The notes beneath the pieces were generated by a model. That model was given only the letters and a program-made list of their open reading frames with translations, ran no database searches and was not told the origin of the DNA. The translations under genes were made by a program, and so were the position numbers. From the NCBI RefSeq assembly GCF_963920925.1, contig NZ_CAWUDI010000028.1, positions 53,169-117,168 of the forward strand: a stretch of DNA of 64,000 nucleotides. Reading direction: 5' to 3'. This document shows positions 36,264 through 45,102 of the stretch, in pieces (position 1 is the first letter of the stretch; every line of letters starts with the position of its first letter). Origin of the DNA: Rivularia sp963920925. GTDB taxonomy: Bacteria; Cyanobacteriota; Cyanobacteriia; Cyanobacteriales; Nostocaceae.

Positions 36264-38417
36264 TTAACTGTTTGCGGCTGCTTCTCGCGCAGCAGTTGCT
36301 TGTTCTGGGTGAATGCCCAAGCGGGTAAGGTTTATTCTACCTTTATTATCAATTTCTCGAACTTTGACGATTACTTCGTCGCTAACTGCAACTTCATCCT
36401 CAACTTTACCAACTCGGTAATCTGCTAGCTGGGAAATATGAATCATCCCTTCTTTACCGGGTAAAAACTCCACGAAGGCACCGATTGGTATAATTCGAGT
36501 TACTCTACCAACGTAAACGTCGCCTTCATTTAGTTTGCGTGTCATTGACTGGATAATAAAGCGGGCTTTCTTAGCTTTATTTTCATCCAAAGCGGCAATT
36601 GTCACGGTACCATCATCTTCAATATCAACTGTGGCACCCGTCTCTTCGGTAATTCCCTTGATCGTTTTACCTCCAGGCCCAATCACCAAACCAATCATAT
36701 CTGAGTCAATCTTGATGGTTAACAAGCGTGGAGCATAGGGTGACATTTCCTCACGCGGTTTTTCGATGCAGGCAAGCATTTTTTCTAAAATGTGCAATCT
36801 AGCACTTTTAGCTTGATGAACTGCTTGAGCAACAGTTTCCAAAGATAAACCAGTGATTTTCATGTCCATTTGCAAGGCAGTGATACCAGTATCGGTACCG
36901 GCAACTTTGAAGTCCATGTCGCCTAAGAAGTCTTCAATACCTTGAATATCAGTTAAAACACGGAATTCATCATCTTCTTTAATTAAACCCATTGCCGCAC
37001 CACTAACAGGTTTTTTGATTGGTACGCCGGCATCCATCAACGCTAAGGTGGAACCACATACAGAACCCATTGATGTAGAACCGTTGGAAGAAAGTACCTC
37101 AGATACTACCCTAAGTACGTAAGGGAATTCACTTTTTGGTGGTAACACGGGTAATATGGCTCGCTCTGCTAAAGCACCGTGACCAATTTCTCTTCTTCCT
37201 GGTGGACGTAACGGCTTGGTTTCTCCAACAGAATATGGTGGGAAGTTATAATGGTGGAGATAATGCTTTTGCTGGTTTGGTTGCAAATCGTCGTTTAGAT
37301 TTTGAGCATCTCCGGGGGTTCCCAAAGTACAAATAGAAAGTACCTGAGTCAGTCCCCTGTTAAACAAGCCGCTACCGTGAACCCGTTTTGGTAAAACATC
37401 TACTTGACAGGATACCGGACGAACCTCATCAAGCTTACGACCATCCACCCGAACGCCATCTTCAACGATTTGACGGCGCATCAGCTTTTTAGTAATACCT
37501 TTAAAAGTATTGCCGAGTGCTTTAGTATTCTCAGTTGCAGCTACTCGGATTGGATCTTCTTCCGATAACTCTTCAATCTCAGCCGAGATTTTGTCTTTGA
37601 TCAGATCCAAAGCTTCATCGCGTTCGGCTTTAGTAAACTCAAACTGCGCCAGAATTTTTTTGATTCCATCAGTAGCGCGATCGCTAATAAAGTTTTCCAG
37701 AGTGGTGTCTACTTCTGGTGGTTCTTCGCTAACAATCTCAATACCTAATTCTGCAATCAAATCCAGTTGCGCTTGGATTAAATCTTGTACCGCTTCGTAA
37801 CCAAACTCAATGGCTTCGATAATATCTTGTTCTGGTAGCTGATTCGCTCCCGCTTCCACCATGATTACGCCATCTGGGGAACCAGCAACAATCAAGTCCA
37901 AATCTCCAGCAGTGATTTCTGCGTAGGTGGGGTTAATAATAAAATCATCTCCCACTAAGCCAACTCTTACCGCAGCCATTGGTCCTTTGAAGGGAATTTT
38001 TGCCAGCAAAGTAGCAATACTTGCGCCCGTCACGGCTAGCACATCCGGCGGCACTTTTTCATCTACCGAAAGAGTTGCTGCGATAATTTGCAGGTCATCT
38101 CGCAACCATGAAGGGAACAAAGGACGCATGGGACGGTCAATTAAACGACTAGTAAGAGTCGCTTTTTCTGGAGGTCTTCCTTCTCTTCTTAAGATACCTC
38201 CAGGGATTCTACCTGCTGCATACAATCTTTCTTCGTAATCTACAGTCAAAGGTAAAAAATCAATACCTTCTCTACCTTGCGATCGCGTCGCCGTCACCAA
38301 TACTGCTGTGTCCCCAGATTGTATCATTACAGACCCGCCAGCCTGGGGAGCTAACACGCCAACTTTCAGTCGAATATCCCGTCCGTCAAAGGATATTGAC
38401 TTTTCAAATTCTTCCAT
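36264..38417 (-). CDS. pnp: Polyribonucleotide nucleotidyltransferase
   Basis: The 717-residue phosphorolytic 3'-5' exoribonuclease has an intact layout. The first RNase PH-like domain has GRIPGGILRREGRPPEKATLTSRLIDRPMRPLFP (in parts), followed by an all-helical linker. The second RNase PH domain has FNFPPYSVGETKPLRPPGRREIGHG and SNGSTSMGSVCGSTLALMDAG. A KH domain (DMIGLVIGPGGKTIKGITEE) and a C-terminal S1 domain (VGRVTRIIPIGAFVEFLPGKEGMIHISQL, in parts) complete it. It degrades and tails RNA in the cytoplasm; in cyanobacteria PNPase also adds poly(A)-rich tails. AAGGA lies 12 nt before the ATG. No rpsO neighbour is visible, unlike enterobacteria. Confidence 0.97.
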   Translation of the reverse strand: MEEFEKSISFDGRDIRLKVGVLAPQAGGSVMIQSGDTAVLVTATRSQGREGIDFLPLTVDYEERLYAAGRIPGGILRREGRPPEKATLTSRLIDRPMRPLFPSWLRDDLQIIAATLSVDEKVPPDVLAVTGASIATLLAKIPFKGPMAAVRVGLVGDDFIINPTYAEITAGDLDLIVAGSPDGVIMVEAGANQLPEQDIIEAIEFGYEAVQDLIQAQLDLIAELGIEIVSEEPPEVDTTLENFISDRATDGIKKILAQFEFTKAERDEALDLIKDKISAEIEELSEEDPIRVAATENTKALGNTFKGITKKLMRRQIVEDGVRVDGRKLDEVRPVSCQVDVLPKRVHGSGLFNRGLTQVLSICTLGTPGDAQNLNDDLQPNQQKHYLHHYNFPPYSVGETKPLRPPGRREIGHGALAERAILPVLPPKSEFPYVLRVVSEVLSSNGSTSMGSVCGSTLALMDAGVPIKKPVSGAAMGLIKEDDEFRVLTDIQGIEDFLGDMDFKVAGTDTGITALQMDMKITGLSLETVAQAVHQAKSARLHILEKMLACIEKPREEMSPYAPRLLTIKIDSDMIGLVIGPGGKTIKGITEETGATVDIEDDGTVTIAALDENKAKKARFIIQSMTRKLNEGDVYVGRVTRIIPIGAFVEFLPGKEGMIHISQLADYRVGKVEDEVAVSDEVIVKVREIDNKGRINLTRLGIHPEQATAAREAAANS

Positions 38418-39143
38418 TCAGTTCTTTTTCCTTCTATGCACTATTCGCTCTCAGTGGCAATCCTAACATTTATGCCCGATTCCTTGCCGGAGTAGCGATT
38501 AAAATCAGTTACTAGTTAACAGTGAAGAGTAACTTTTATTTAATTTCTTTGAGTTTTATTTATAATTCTTAACTATGGTTAAGGAGGGAGTAGGGGACAG
38601 GGAGATGGGGAGATGGGGAGAATTTTGACCTTTAACCTTAATTACTATGGTGTTAAGTAGTTTTCTTACCTGCTCGGATTCCGAAGGATGCATATAGTCT
38701 AATTCTACCTGTATCCCATTTTTTAAATTTAGCACTTACGCAAAGCCCCCCCTTTTTTAAGGGGGGTTGGGGGGATCTCAATGTTGTGGGAATACCTAAT
38801 TTATCGTTACAGTTGCATAAGTCCTAAAATTTTTATAAATCACGGGCTGCATTTTTGTTAATCTTAATTAAGTATTAAGTTAAAATCGGATAAAATAGCT
38901 TTTTCAGATGTTTTTGCACGCAAGGCAGGAGGATAATAAAATTTATTGAGTTTGAATTATTTTAAGAATAAGATGTTTTAATGCCCGTAATATTAGGAAG
39001 ATTATTAATTTTGATTGCATATGATTAATTTATTTTTAAAACATTTTACATTCAATCAGTTTTTATATACTCAAAACAATATTTAATTAAAATAAAGTAG
39101 TCGAAAATTAAAGTTATACAAGAAAAAATAATGTAGTGGACAC
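38418..39143. other. 0.7-kb spacer upstream of the SNF2 gene, with one MITE copy
   Basis: The divergent pnp-SNF2 spacer contains a small AGATGGGG array (about 38598-38620), the MITE at 38733-38823 and a strongly AT-rich 39000-39140 segment that likely carries the SNF2 promoter. No gene was seen. Confidence 0.55.
38733..38823. mobile_element. Small non-autonomous element (MITE), 90-bp version
   Basis: Ends ACTTACGCAA (38734-38743) and TTGCATAAGT (38813-38822) are inverted with one mismatch. The interior has the AAGCCCCCC..GGGGGG..GGATCT core. Its reverse complement aligns along its length with the left part and right end of the element at 56703-56983, so both belong to one family. No open frame fits. 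Confidence 0.72.
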
Positions 39144-42100
39144 ATGGGAATTTTACACGGTAGCTGGTTACTACAAGGTCAAAGCAGTTGTTTTTTTATC
39201 TGGGGAGAAACTTGGCGTTCTATAGATAGCAATTCGGCTGAAGATGAATTAACTAAAGTACAGTCTCATCCTTTCGGTATGACACCGTTAGAATTGTTTA
39301 AGTTGTTGCAAGAACGCAATCTGAAAATTCCTAATTCATGGGGGATTCAAGCCGATAATTCCAGCACTAAATCTAAGAGAAAACTCAAAGCTACAGCGAC
39401 TAAAGAAGATATAGATTTTATAGATTTACCTTCTTCATCTGTCGTAATTGCCTTACCTACCCATATTCCTCAAGAGAAGAAAAAGAAAAATAAAAAGGAT
39501 ATTGATTCGATACAACCCTTCCATTCGGGGGTTGTCAACGAAGCAGTAAACGAGCAATATCTTTACTCTTGGCAAGTTGAAGGTTTTTGTTTGAACTCTA
39601 TAGAAGCAATAAAATTTTTAACTTCATTGCCGATGAATGTTGCTTCGGAGGAAGAAGATTTTATTGGAGGAGATTTACGTTTTTGGTCGCAAATCGGCCG
39701 TTGGGGTTTAGATTTGATTTCAAGGTGTAAGTTTTTGCCTGGAATTAAGAATGTATCGGATGATTCTAAAATCGCTAGTTGGGAAGCACTTTTAGATAGT
39801 GCCGTTGACGGAAGCCGTTTGGATAAATATTCGCGATTAATGCCTTTATCTTGTCGGCTGTATCAAAAACAAACTCAGGCACAAACTGAACAAGATAATT
39901 ACCAAGCAATAAATCTACCTCCCGAATCGGAACAATTACTGTTAGATTTTTTGAATAAAACTGTAGATGCTCAAGTACGAGAAATGGTAAATTCTCTGGA
40001 TGCAGCAGAAACTCGATTGTTGGCATCCTTACCATCTGTAGTCAAACAATGGTTGCACTCTTTAACAAGTAAGAAAAACTCACTTGGCGAAAATACTCAG
40101 GAAGTTGAAAGGTTAGAAGCTGCGCTGAATTCTTGGACTTTACCTTTACAAAACCAACTTGGAACCAGAAGTCTTTTTCGCACTTGTTTTGTATTGCGTA
40201 CTCCAGAAGAAGGTGAAACACAATGGTTGTTGGAATATTATCTACAAGCAATTGATGATGAAAAATTTTTGTTAGACGCACAAACGATTTGGAAGCATCC
40301 AGTTGAAAAGTTTGTTTACCAAAATCGCACGATTGATAAACCCCAAGAAACCTTTTTACGAGGTTTGGGTTTGGCTTCGCGGCTTTATCCAATCATGGCA
40401 CCGAGTTTGGATACAGCTTTACCTCAATCTTGTCGTCTCGAACCTATGCAAGCGTATGATTTCATCAAGTCGGTAACTTGGCGATTTGAAGATAGCGGTT
40501 TGGGTGTGATTTTACCAGATTCCTTAGCAAATCGCGATGGTTGGGCTAATCGTTTGGGTTTGAAAGTTAGCGCTCAAACCCCCAACAAAAAAACCGAACG
40601 TTTGGGTTTGCAAAGTTTGCTCAATTTCAAATGGGAATTAGCAATTGGCGGACAAACTCTTTCCAAACAGCAGTTTGACAAACTTGTGGCTTTAAAAAGT
40701 CCCTTAGTGCAAATCAATGATGAGTGGGTAGAATTGCGTCCCCAAGATATCAAGACAGCACAGACATTTTTTACTGGTAGAAAAGAAAAAATGTCGCTGT
40801 CTTTAGAAGATGCTTTGCGATTGGGTTCGGGTGATACTCAAACGATTGAAAAATTACCCGTAGTTAGCTTTGAAGCTTCCGGAGCTTTGCAGGAATTAAT
40901 TACAAATCTCACAGATAATCAAGATATAGAAACTTTATCCACACCGGAAAGTTTTCACGGAGAATTGCGCCCCTATCAACGACGAGGAATGTCTTGGCTG
41001 TCATTTTTAGAACGTTGGGGTTTAGGTGCTTGTTTGGCAGATGATATGGGTTTGGGGAAATGCGTTGCACCAGATACTCAAATTTACATTAATGGTTGTC
41101 TAGAAACGGCTGAGAACATTTGGCAGAAATATGCAGGAGAAACACAGTTTGACGGCGAAGGATTTTGGAGCGAATCTACCAAGCGATTAATAGTTAATTC
41201 CATAAATGAGTCAACAGGTAAAATTATCCAAGCTCCCATTCGACGACTTTACCGACAACAAGTCAAAGAAAAGTTAAGAAAAATAAACTTACAAGATGGT
41301 AGCAGCATTACCATTACCCGTCGTCACAAGTTATTAACTAATAAAGGTTGGACAAATCATCTTGAAATAGGAAATTACATTGGAGTAAGTGCAAATAACA
41401 CCTCAGCGAACCTCCGCGAAAACCTCCGCGTACCTTTGCGTTTAAAAAATACAACTCCTCTTCCTCCAGAAGGCACCATTGCTTTAAAAGAAAAACCAAA
41501 AATCGGCAAAGAAGTCTCCTACTGCAAAATTGAAAGTATTGAAGATGTAGATTACGAAGGATGGGTTTACGATTTCGAGGTTGAAGAACACCATAATTTT
41601 GTTGCGAACAATATTATTTGTCACAATACGATCCAATTCATAGCCTTCCTACTTCACCTCCAAGAAGAAGAAGCCTTAGAAAAACCCACATTATTAGTTT
41701 GTCCAACCTCCGTACTAGGAAACTGGGAACGGGAAGTTAAAAAATTTGCTCCTAATCTCAAAGTTTTGCAGTATCACGGTGATAAACGTCCGAAAGGAAA
41801 GGCTTTTCAAACTGCCGTCAAAGATAAAAATATTGTAATTACAAGTTATTCCTTAGTTCATCGCGATTTAAAATCATTACAAGATGTTTCCTGGCAGATA
41901 ATAGCTTTAGATGAAGCTCAAAATATTAAGAATGCAGAATCAAAACAATCTCAAGCAGTACGACAGTTAGAACCAGATTTTCGGATTGCTTTAACGGGTA
42001 CCCCGGTAGAAAATAGACTGCAAGAATTGTGGTCGATTATGGATTTCTTAAATCCGGGATATTTAGGAAACAAACAGTTTTTTCAAAGACGGTTTGCAAT

Positions 42101-42971
42101 GCCAATTGAAAAATATGGCGATACCTCTTCATTATCGCAATTGCGTTCCTTGGTTCAACCGTTTATTTTACGTCGTTTGAAAACCGACCGCGATATCATT
42201 CAAGATTTACCAGAAAAGCAGGAAATGACTGTTTTTTGTGGTTTAACTCCCGAACAAGCAAAGCTTTATCAAAAAGTAGTAGAAGATTCCTTAGCCGCAA
42301 TTGACGATGCAGAAGGATTGCAGCGTCGGGGAATGATTTTGGGTTTACTTGTGAAATTAAAACAAATTTGCAATCACCCAGCCCAGTATTTAAAGAAAAA
42401 GAAATTAGACGAACATGATTCAGCCAAACTTCAGCGTTTAGATGAGATGTTAGAAGAAGCAATATCAAACGGCGATCGCGCTTTAATTTTCACTCAGTTT
42501 GCGGAGTGGGGTAAGTTGCTCAAACCCCATCTAGAAGAAAAGTTGAACCGAGAGACTTTGTTTTTATATGGAAGCACAACCAAAAAGCAGCGTGAGGAAA
42601 TGATCGACCGTTTTCAACACGATCCACAAGCTCCACCAGTAATGATTCTTTCCTTAAAAGCTGGTGGCGTAGGATTAAATTTAACTCGTGCAAATCATGT
42701 ATTTCACTTCGATAGATGGTGGAATCCCGCAGTAGAAAATCAAGCTACAGATAGGGTATTTCGTATCGGTCAAACAAAGAATGTTCAGGTACATAAATTT
42801 GTTTGTACCGGAACTTTAGAAGAAAAAATTCACGACATGATTGAAAGTAAAAAGCAATTAGCAGAACAAGTTGTAGGTGCTGGTGAAGAATGGTTAACTG
42901 AAATGGACACCGATCAACTTCGTAATTTGTTAATACTCGATCGCGATGCAGTTATTGAAGAAGAGAGTTAG
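39144..42971 (+). CDS. SNF2-family helicase interrupted by an in-frame mini-intein
   Basis: The precursor is 1,275 residues; removal of the intein (residues 640-828) leaves 1,086. The N-terminal half (about 1-600) matches the SNF2-associated region of bacterial HepA/DUF3670-type proteins. The helicase core has motif I LADDMGLGK|T split by the intein, motif Ia VCPTSVLGNWEREV, DExx LDEAQNIKN, TGTPVENRLQELWS, and C-terminal motifs TQFAEWGKLL, LKAGGVGLNLT, DRWWNPAVENQATDRVFRIGQ. It is predicted to be a DNA translocase. A SWIM-finger gene follows within 65 bp, an association recalled in other bacteria. Splicing is needed to restore the P-loop Lys-Thr. Confidence 0.93.
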   Translation: MGILHGSWLLQGQSSCFFIWGETWRSIDSNSAEDELTKVQSHPFGMTPLELFKLLQERNLKIPNSWGIQADNSSTKSKRKLKATATKEDIDFIDLPSSSVVIALPTHIPQEKKKKNKKDIDSIQPFHSGVVNEAVNEQYLYSWQVEGFCLNSIEAIKFLTSLPMNVASEEEDFIGGDLRFWSQIGRWGLDLISRCKFLPGIKNVSDDSKIASWEALLDSAVDGSRLDKYSRLMPLSCRLYQKQTQAQTEQDNYQAINLPPESEQLLLDFLNKTVDAQVREMVNSLDAAETRLLASLPSVVKQWLHSLTSKKNSLGENTQEVERLEAALNSWTLPLQNQLGTRSLFRTCFVLRTPEEGETQWLLEYYLQAIDDEKFLLDAQTIWKHPVEKFVYQNRTIDKPQETFLRGLGLASRLYPIMAPSLDTALPQSCRLEPMQAYDFIKSVTWRFEDSGLGVILPDSLANRDGWANRLGLKVSAQTPNKKTERLGLQSLLNFKWELAIGGQTLSKQQFDKLVALKSPLVQINDEWVELRPQDIKTAQTFFTGRKEKMSLSLEDALRLGSGDTQTIEKLPVVSFEASGALQELITNLTDNQDIETLSTPESFHGELRPYQRRGMSWLSFLERWGLGACLADDMGLGKCVAPDTQIYINGCLETAENIWQKYAGETQFDGEGFWSESTKRLIVNSINESTGKIIQAPIRRLYRQQVKEKLRKINLQDGSSITITRRHKLLTNKGWTNHLEIGNYIGVSANNTSANLRENLRVPLRLKNTTPLPPEGTIALKEKPKIGKEVSYCKIESIEDVDYEGWVYDFEVEEHHNFVANNIICHNTIQFIAFLLHLQEEEALEKPTLLVCPTSVLGNWEREVKKFAPNLKVLQYHGDKRPKGKAFQTAVKDKNIVITSYSLVHRDLKSLQDVSWQIIALDEAQNIKNAESKQSQAVRQLEPDFRIALTGTPVENRLQELWSIMDFLNPGYLGNKQFFQRRFAMPIEKYGDTSSLSQLRSLVQPFILRRLKTDRDIIQDLPEKQEMTVFCGLTPEQAKLYQKVVEDSLAAIDDAEGLQRRGMILGLLVKLKQICNHPAQYLKKKKLDEHDSAKLQRLDEMLEEAISNGDRALIFTQFAEWGKLLKPHLEEKLNRETLFLYGSTTKKQREEMIDRFQHDPQAPPVMILSLKAGGVGLNLTRANHVFHFDRWWNPAVENQATDRVFRIGQTKNVQVHKFVCTGTLEEKIHDMIESKKQLAEQVVGAGEEWLTEMDTDQLRNLLILDRDAVIEEES
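41061..41627 (+). other. Mini-intein (189 aa) in the SNF2 P-loop
   Basis: The insert starts at Cys (C640 of the precursor) in CVAPDTQIYINGCLETAENIW (block A) and ends HN at 827-828 after VEEHHNFVANNIICHN (blocks F-G), followed by Thr (+1). Block B is GSSITITRRHKLLTNKGWTNHLEIGNYI with the TxxH-like RRHKLL. The 189-residue length with no LAGLIDADG motif means a mini-intein without a homing endonuclease. It splits the Walker A GK|T. A Cys first residue with Thr as the +1 nucleophile is a normal splicing combination. Confidence 0.9.
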
Positions 42972-43006
42972 GAGTTAGGAATTAGGAGTTAGGAGTTAGG
43001 AGTTCA
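42966..43006. repeat. GGAGTTA tandem array
   Basis: About five copies of GAGTTAG(G/A) sit directly after the SNF2 stop and before the SWIM gene; the final SNF2 codons and the stop lie within it. Confidence 0.75.
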
Positions 43007-43035
43007 GAGTTAGTTGTTCATTGTTAATTGATATC

Positions 43036-43875
43036 ATGCAAGCAAATTACGATTTTCAAGCATCAAGAGAATGGTGGTCACAACGGTGGTTAGAATTATT
43101 AGATTCGTACCGCTTTAAAAAGCGTTTAGAACGTGCGAGAAATTATGCTCGTCAAGGAAATATTCTCAGTATTAAATTTGCAAATGCCAAAGTATTAGCT
43201 AAGGTACAGGGTAGCGAACCGGAACCTTATAGTGTATCTCTTGCTCTTGATTCCTTCAGCGATGAAGAATGGGGTTTTATTGTTGAAACAATGTCCCAAA
43301 GAGCAATATTTGCAGCCAAATTATTAGCCGGAGAAATGCCGCAAAATATAGAAGAAGTATTTACAGCAAATGGTTTGTCATTATTTCCTTTCACATTACC
43401 TGAAGTTCACAGTAAATGTTCGTGTCCCGATAAAGCCAATCCCTGCAAACATATCGGTGCTATTTACTATCAATTAGCCGACCGTTTCAGCGAAGATCCA
43501 TTTGTCCTATTTCAATTACGAGGACGTACTAAAGAGCAAATTATTAGCGATTTACGGAAATTACGCAGTGCTAATATTTCAGATGCAGAAGCACAGACTT
43601 TAGATGTTCGAGAGTCAATAAATAACCAACAAACATCCTTAAATATAGATAATTTTTGGCAATACAATCAACCATTGGAATCATCATTAGTAGTAATTGC
43701 ACCATCAACCGGCGAAACTGTTTTAGATGTATTAGGCTCCATTCCTTTAGCAAAAGAAGATGAAAATCCTGCAAGTATTAATTCTACAGATATCGTCATG
43801 AAATATCTTAATTCACTATATAAAGATGCTAGTCAGAAAGCATTTTTAGCCGCGATGAATGTGGGTAATCAGTGA
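43036..43875 (+). CDS. SWIM zinc-finger protein
   Basis: The 279-residue protein from ATG 43036 (MQANYDFQASREWWSQRWLEL) carries a SWIM zinc finger, CSCPDKANPCKH (CxCx6CxH), around residue 140, with helical flanks. It follows the SNF2 gene on the same strand by 65 bp with a short repeat between, and probably shares its transcript. SWIM proteins bind DNA or proteins and often accompany SWI/SNF-type helicases in bacteria, including some predicted defence or DNA-processing contexts. A start 5 codons upstream (43021) is possible. Confidence 0.85.
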   Translation: MQANYDFQASREWWSQRWLELLDSYRFKKRLERARNYARQGNILSIKFANAKVLAKVQGSEPEPYSVSLALDSFSDEEWGFIVETMSQRAIFAAKLLAGEMPQNIEEVFTANGLSLFPFTLPEVHSKCSCPDKANPCKHIGAIYYQLADRFSEDPFVLFQLRGRTKEQIISDLRKLRSANISDAEAQTLDVRESINNQQTSLNIDNFWQYNQPLESSLVVIAPSTGETVLDVLGSIPLAKEDENPASINSTDIVMKYLNSLYKDASQKAFLAAMNVGNQ

Positions 43876-44059
43876 ACAGTTAGCAGTGAACAGTGAACAA
43901 TGAATACCTATTTTTGAAATTAAAAAAGTATCATAATTTATATTTCATAGAAAAAAAAGCTATTTGTATTACAAAAACTATGTAAAATGAACTTTAAATG
44001 ATTATTATTAACTGGTCACTGATTACTGATATCCTATTACGGCAGGTTCACCCAGTTAA

Positions 44060-44365
44060 ATGAGAATGGAACTTCAAAGCAAAATTATTACTGTAGAGTT
44101 GAATGATGGCACAAGTATAAGAGTTGAAGCTACTCTTATTGGGGATCGAAAATTAACTTTCCAAACCCGACCATTTAGTGAAGCTACTGGGGCTATAGAG
44201 TCTTTGACAAAGGAAATTGCTGATATTGTGCAAAAAGTAAAGCCGGATAAAGCTTCTGTCAGATTTGGGATAGACTTAGGTATTGAATCTGGTAAACTTA
44301 CACCTTTGCTTGTTAAAGATGCTTCCACTGCTAATATCGAAATTACTTTGGAATGGGGTAATTAA
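44060..44365 (+). CDS. Trypsin-co-occurring-domain (Trypco1/CU044_2847)-like protein
   Basis: The 101-residue product resembles the Trypco1 domain: LQSKIITVELNDGTSIRVEA, SLTKEIADIVQKVKPDKASVRFGIDLG (in parts) and GKLTPLLVKDASTANIEITLEW. This small beta-rich domain is found next to proteases and NTPases in predicted conflict or signalling systems and has no assigned catalytic role. Starts at ATG 44060 and 44066 are both plausible. It is 184 bp downstream of the SWIM gene on the same strand. Confidence 0.7.
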   Translation: MRMELQSKIITVELNDGTSIRVEATLIGDRKLTFQTRPFSEATGAIESLTKEIADIVQKVKPDKASVRFGIDLGIESGKLTPLLVKDASTANIEITLEWGN

Positions 44366-44477
44366 TCTAATTCGATCTTGTATATATCTCAATTACAAAT
44401 ATAAGTGAATATTCTACGATTAAATTATAAAAAAATACAAACAAGTCGAAAAAATTGAAGATAGCGATACCTTTGTT

Positions 44478-44542
44478 GAGCTTAGTCTAACGACTCACTG
44501 CGTGTTCAGCGCGGCACGACCCGTTAGGATAACGTTTAACGC
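44478..44542. repeat. 65-bp dispersed repeat, copy 2 (inverted relative to copy 1)
   Basis: From GAGCTTAGTCTAACG to GTTTAACGC, this is the reverse complement of 5754-5818 with a few differences. Confidence 0.85.
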
Positions 44543-44558
44543 ACTCTTTGGGCCAATA

Positions 44559-44616
<58 letters not shown>

Positions 44617-44717
44617 ATCTAAAATCAAATATATTTATCTTTTTTCAGTTTCTTATTCAATACAGTTTTCACTAAAGGATGCGGCTAAGTTAGCCCAGGT
44701 TGCCCACTCTTATAGAG

Positions 44718-44863
44718 CTACGGTGTACACACAAGTTCTTTGAATTTGCTCCATAACGTATCGATCCCCCCTAGCCCCCCTTAAAAAGGGCGGAATCGGA
44801 ATTAAAGTTCCCCAGTTTAGCGGGGAATTTAGGGGGATCTTACAAGATGTGTGTACACGGTAG
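44718..44863. mobile_element. 146-bp element with 16-bp inverted ends and 11-bp direct flanks
   Basis: The ends are CTACGGTGTACACACA (44718-44733) and, as reverse complement, CTACCGTGTACACACA (44848-44863), 15 of 16 identical. Immediately outside, CTCTTATAGAG occurs on both sides (44707-44717 and 44864-44874), consistent with a target-site duplication. The interior has a GATCCCCCCTAGCCCCCCTT core shared with other repeats here. There is no transposase inside, so a non-autonomous (MITE-like) element. Confidence 0.75.
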
Positions 44864-45033
44864 CTCTTATAGAGTCAGGACGATTAAGCGCAGCATTACA
44901 CACAATTGCCACAACTAATAATATTCGGTGCGTGAAACTGAAAATAGAAATCGACCGTACAGCCCAAATTATCAAAGCTTCACACACCCTACAAAAATCT
45001 AAAATCTAAAATCTAAAATCTAAAATTCCTGCA

Positions 45034-45066
45034 TAAAAAAAGCCCCCGCTTTTACACGGGAGCAAT
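45034..45066 (-). terminator. Terminator of the psbD-psbC transcript
   Basis: On the minus strand GCTCCCG and CGGGGGC (one G-T pair) flank a GTAAA-containing loop and are followed by TTTTTTTATGC, 37 bp beyond the psbC stop. Confidence 0.85.
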
Positions 45067-45102
45067 CGATTGTCAGTAATTAAACTTTACAAACAAGAGA
45101 AC

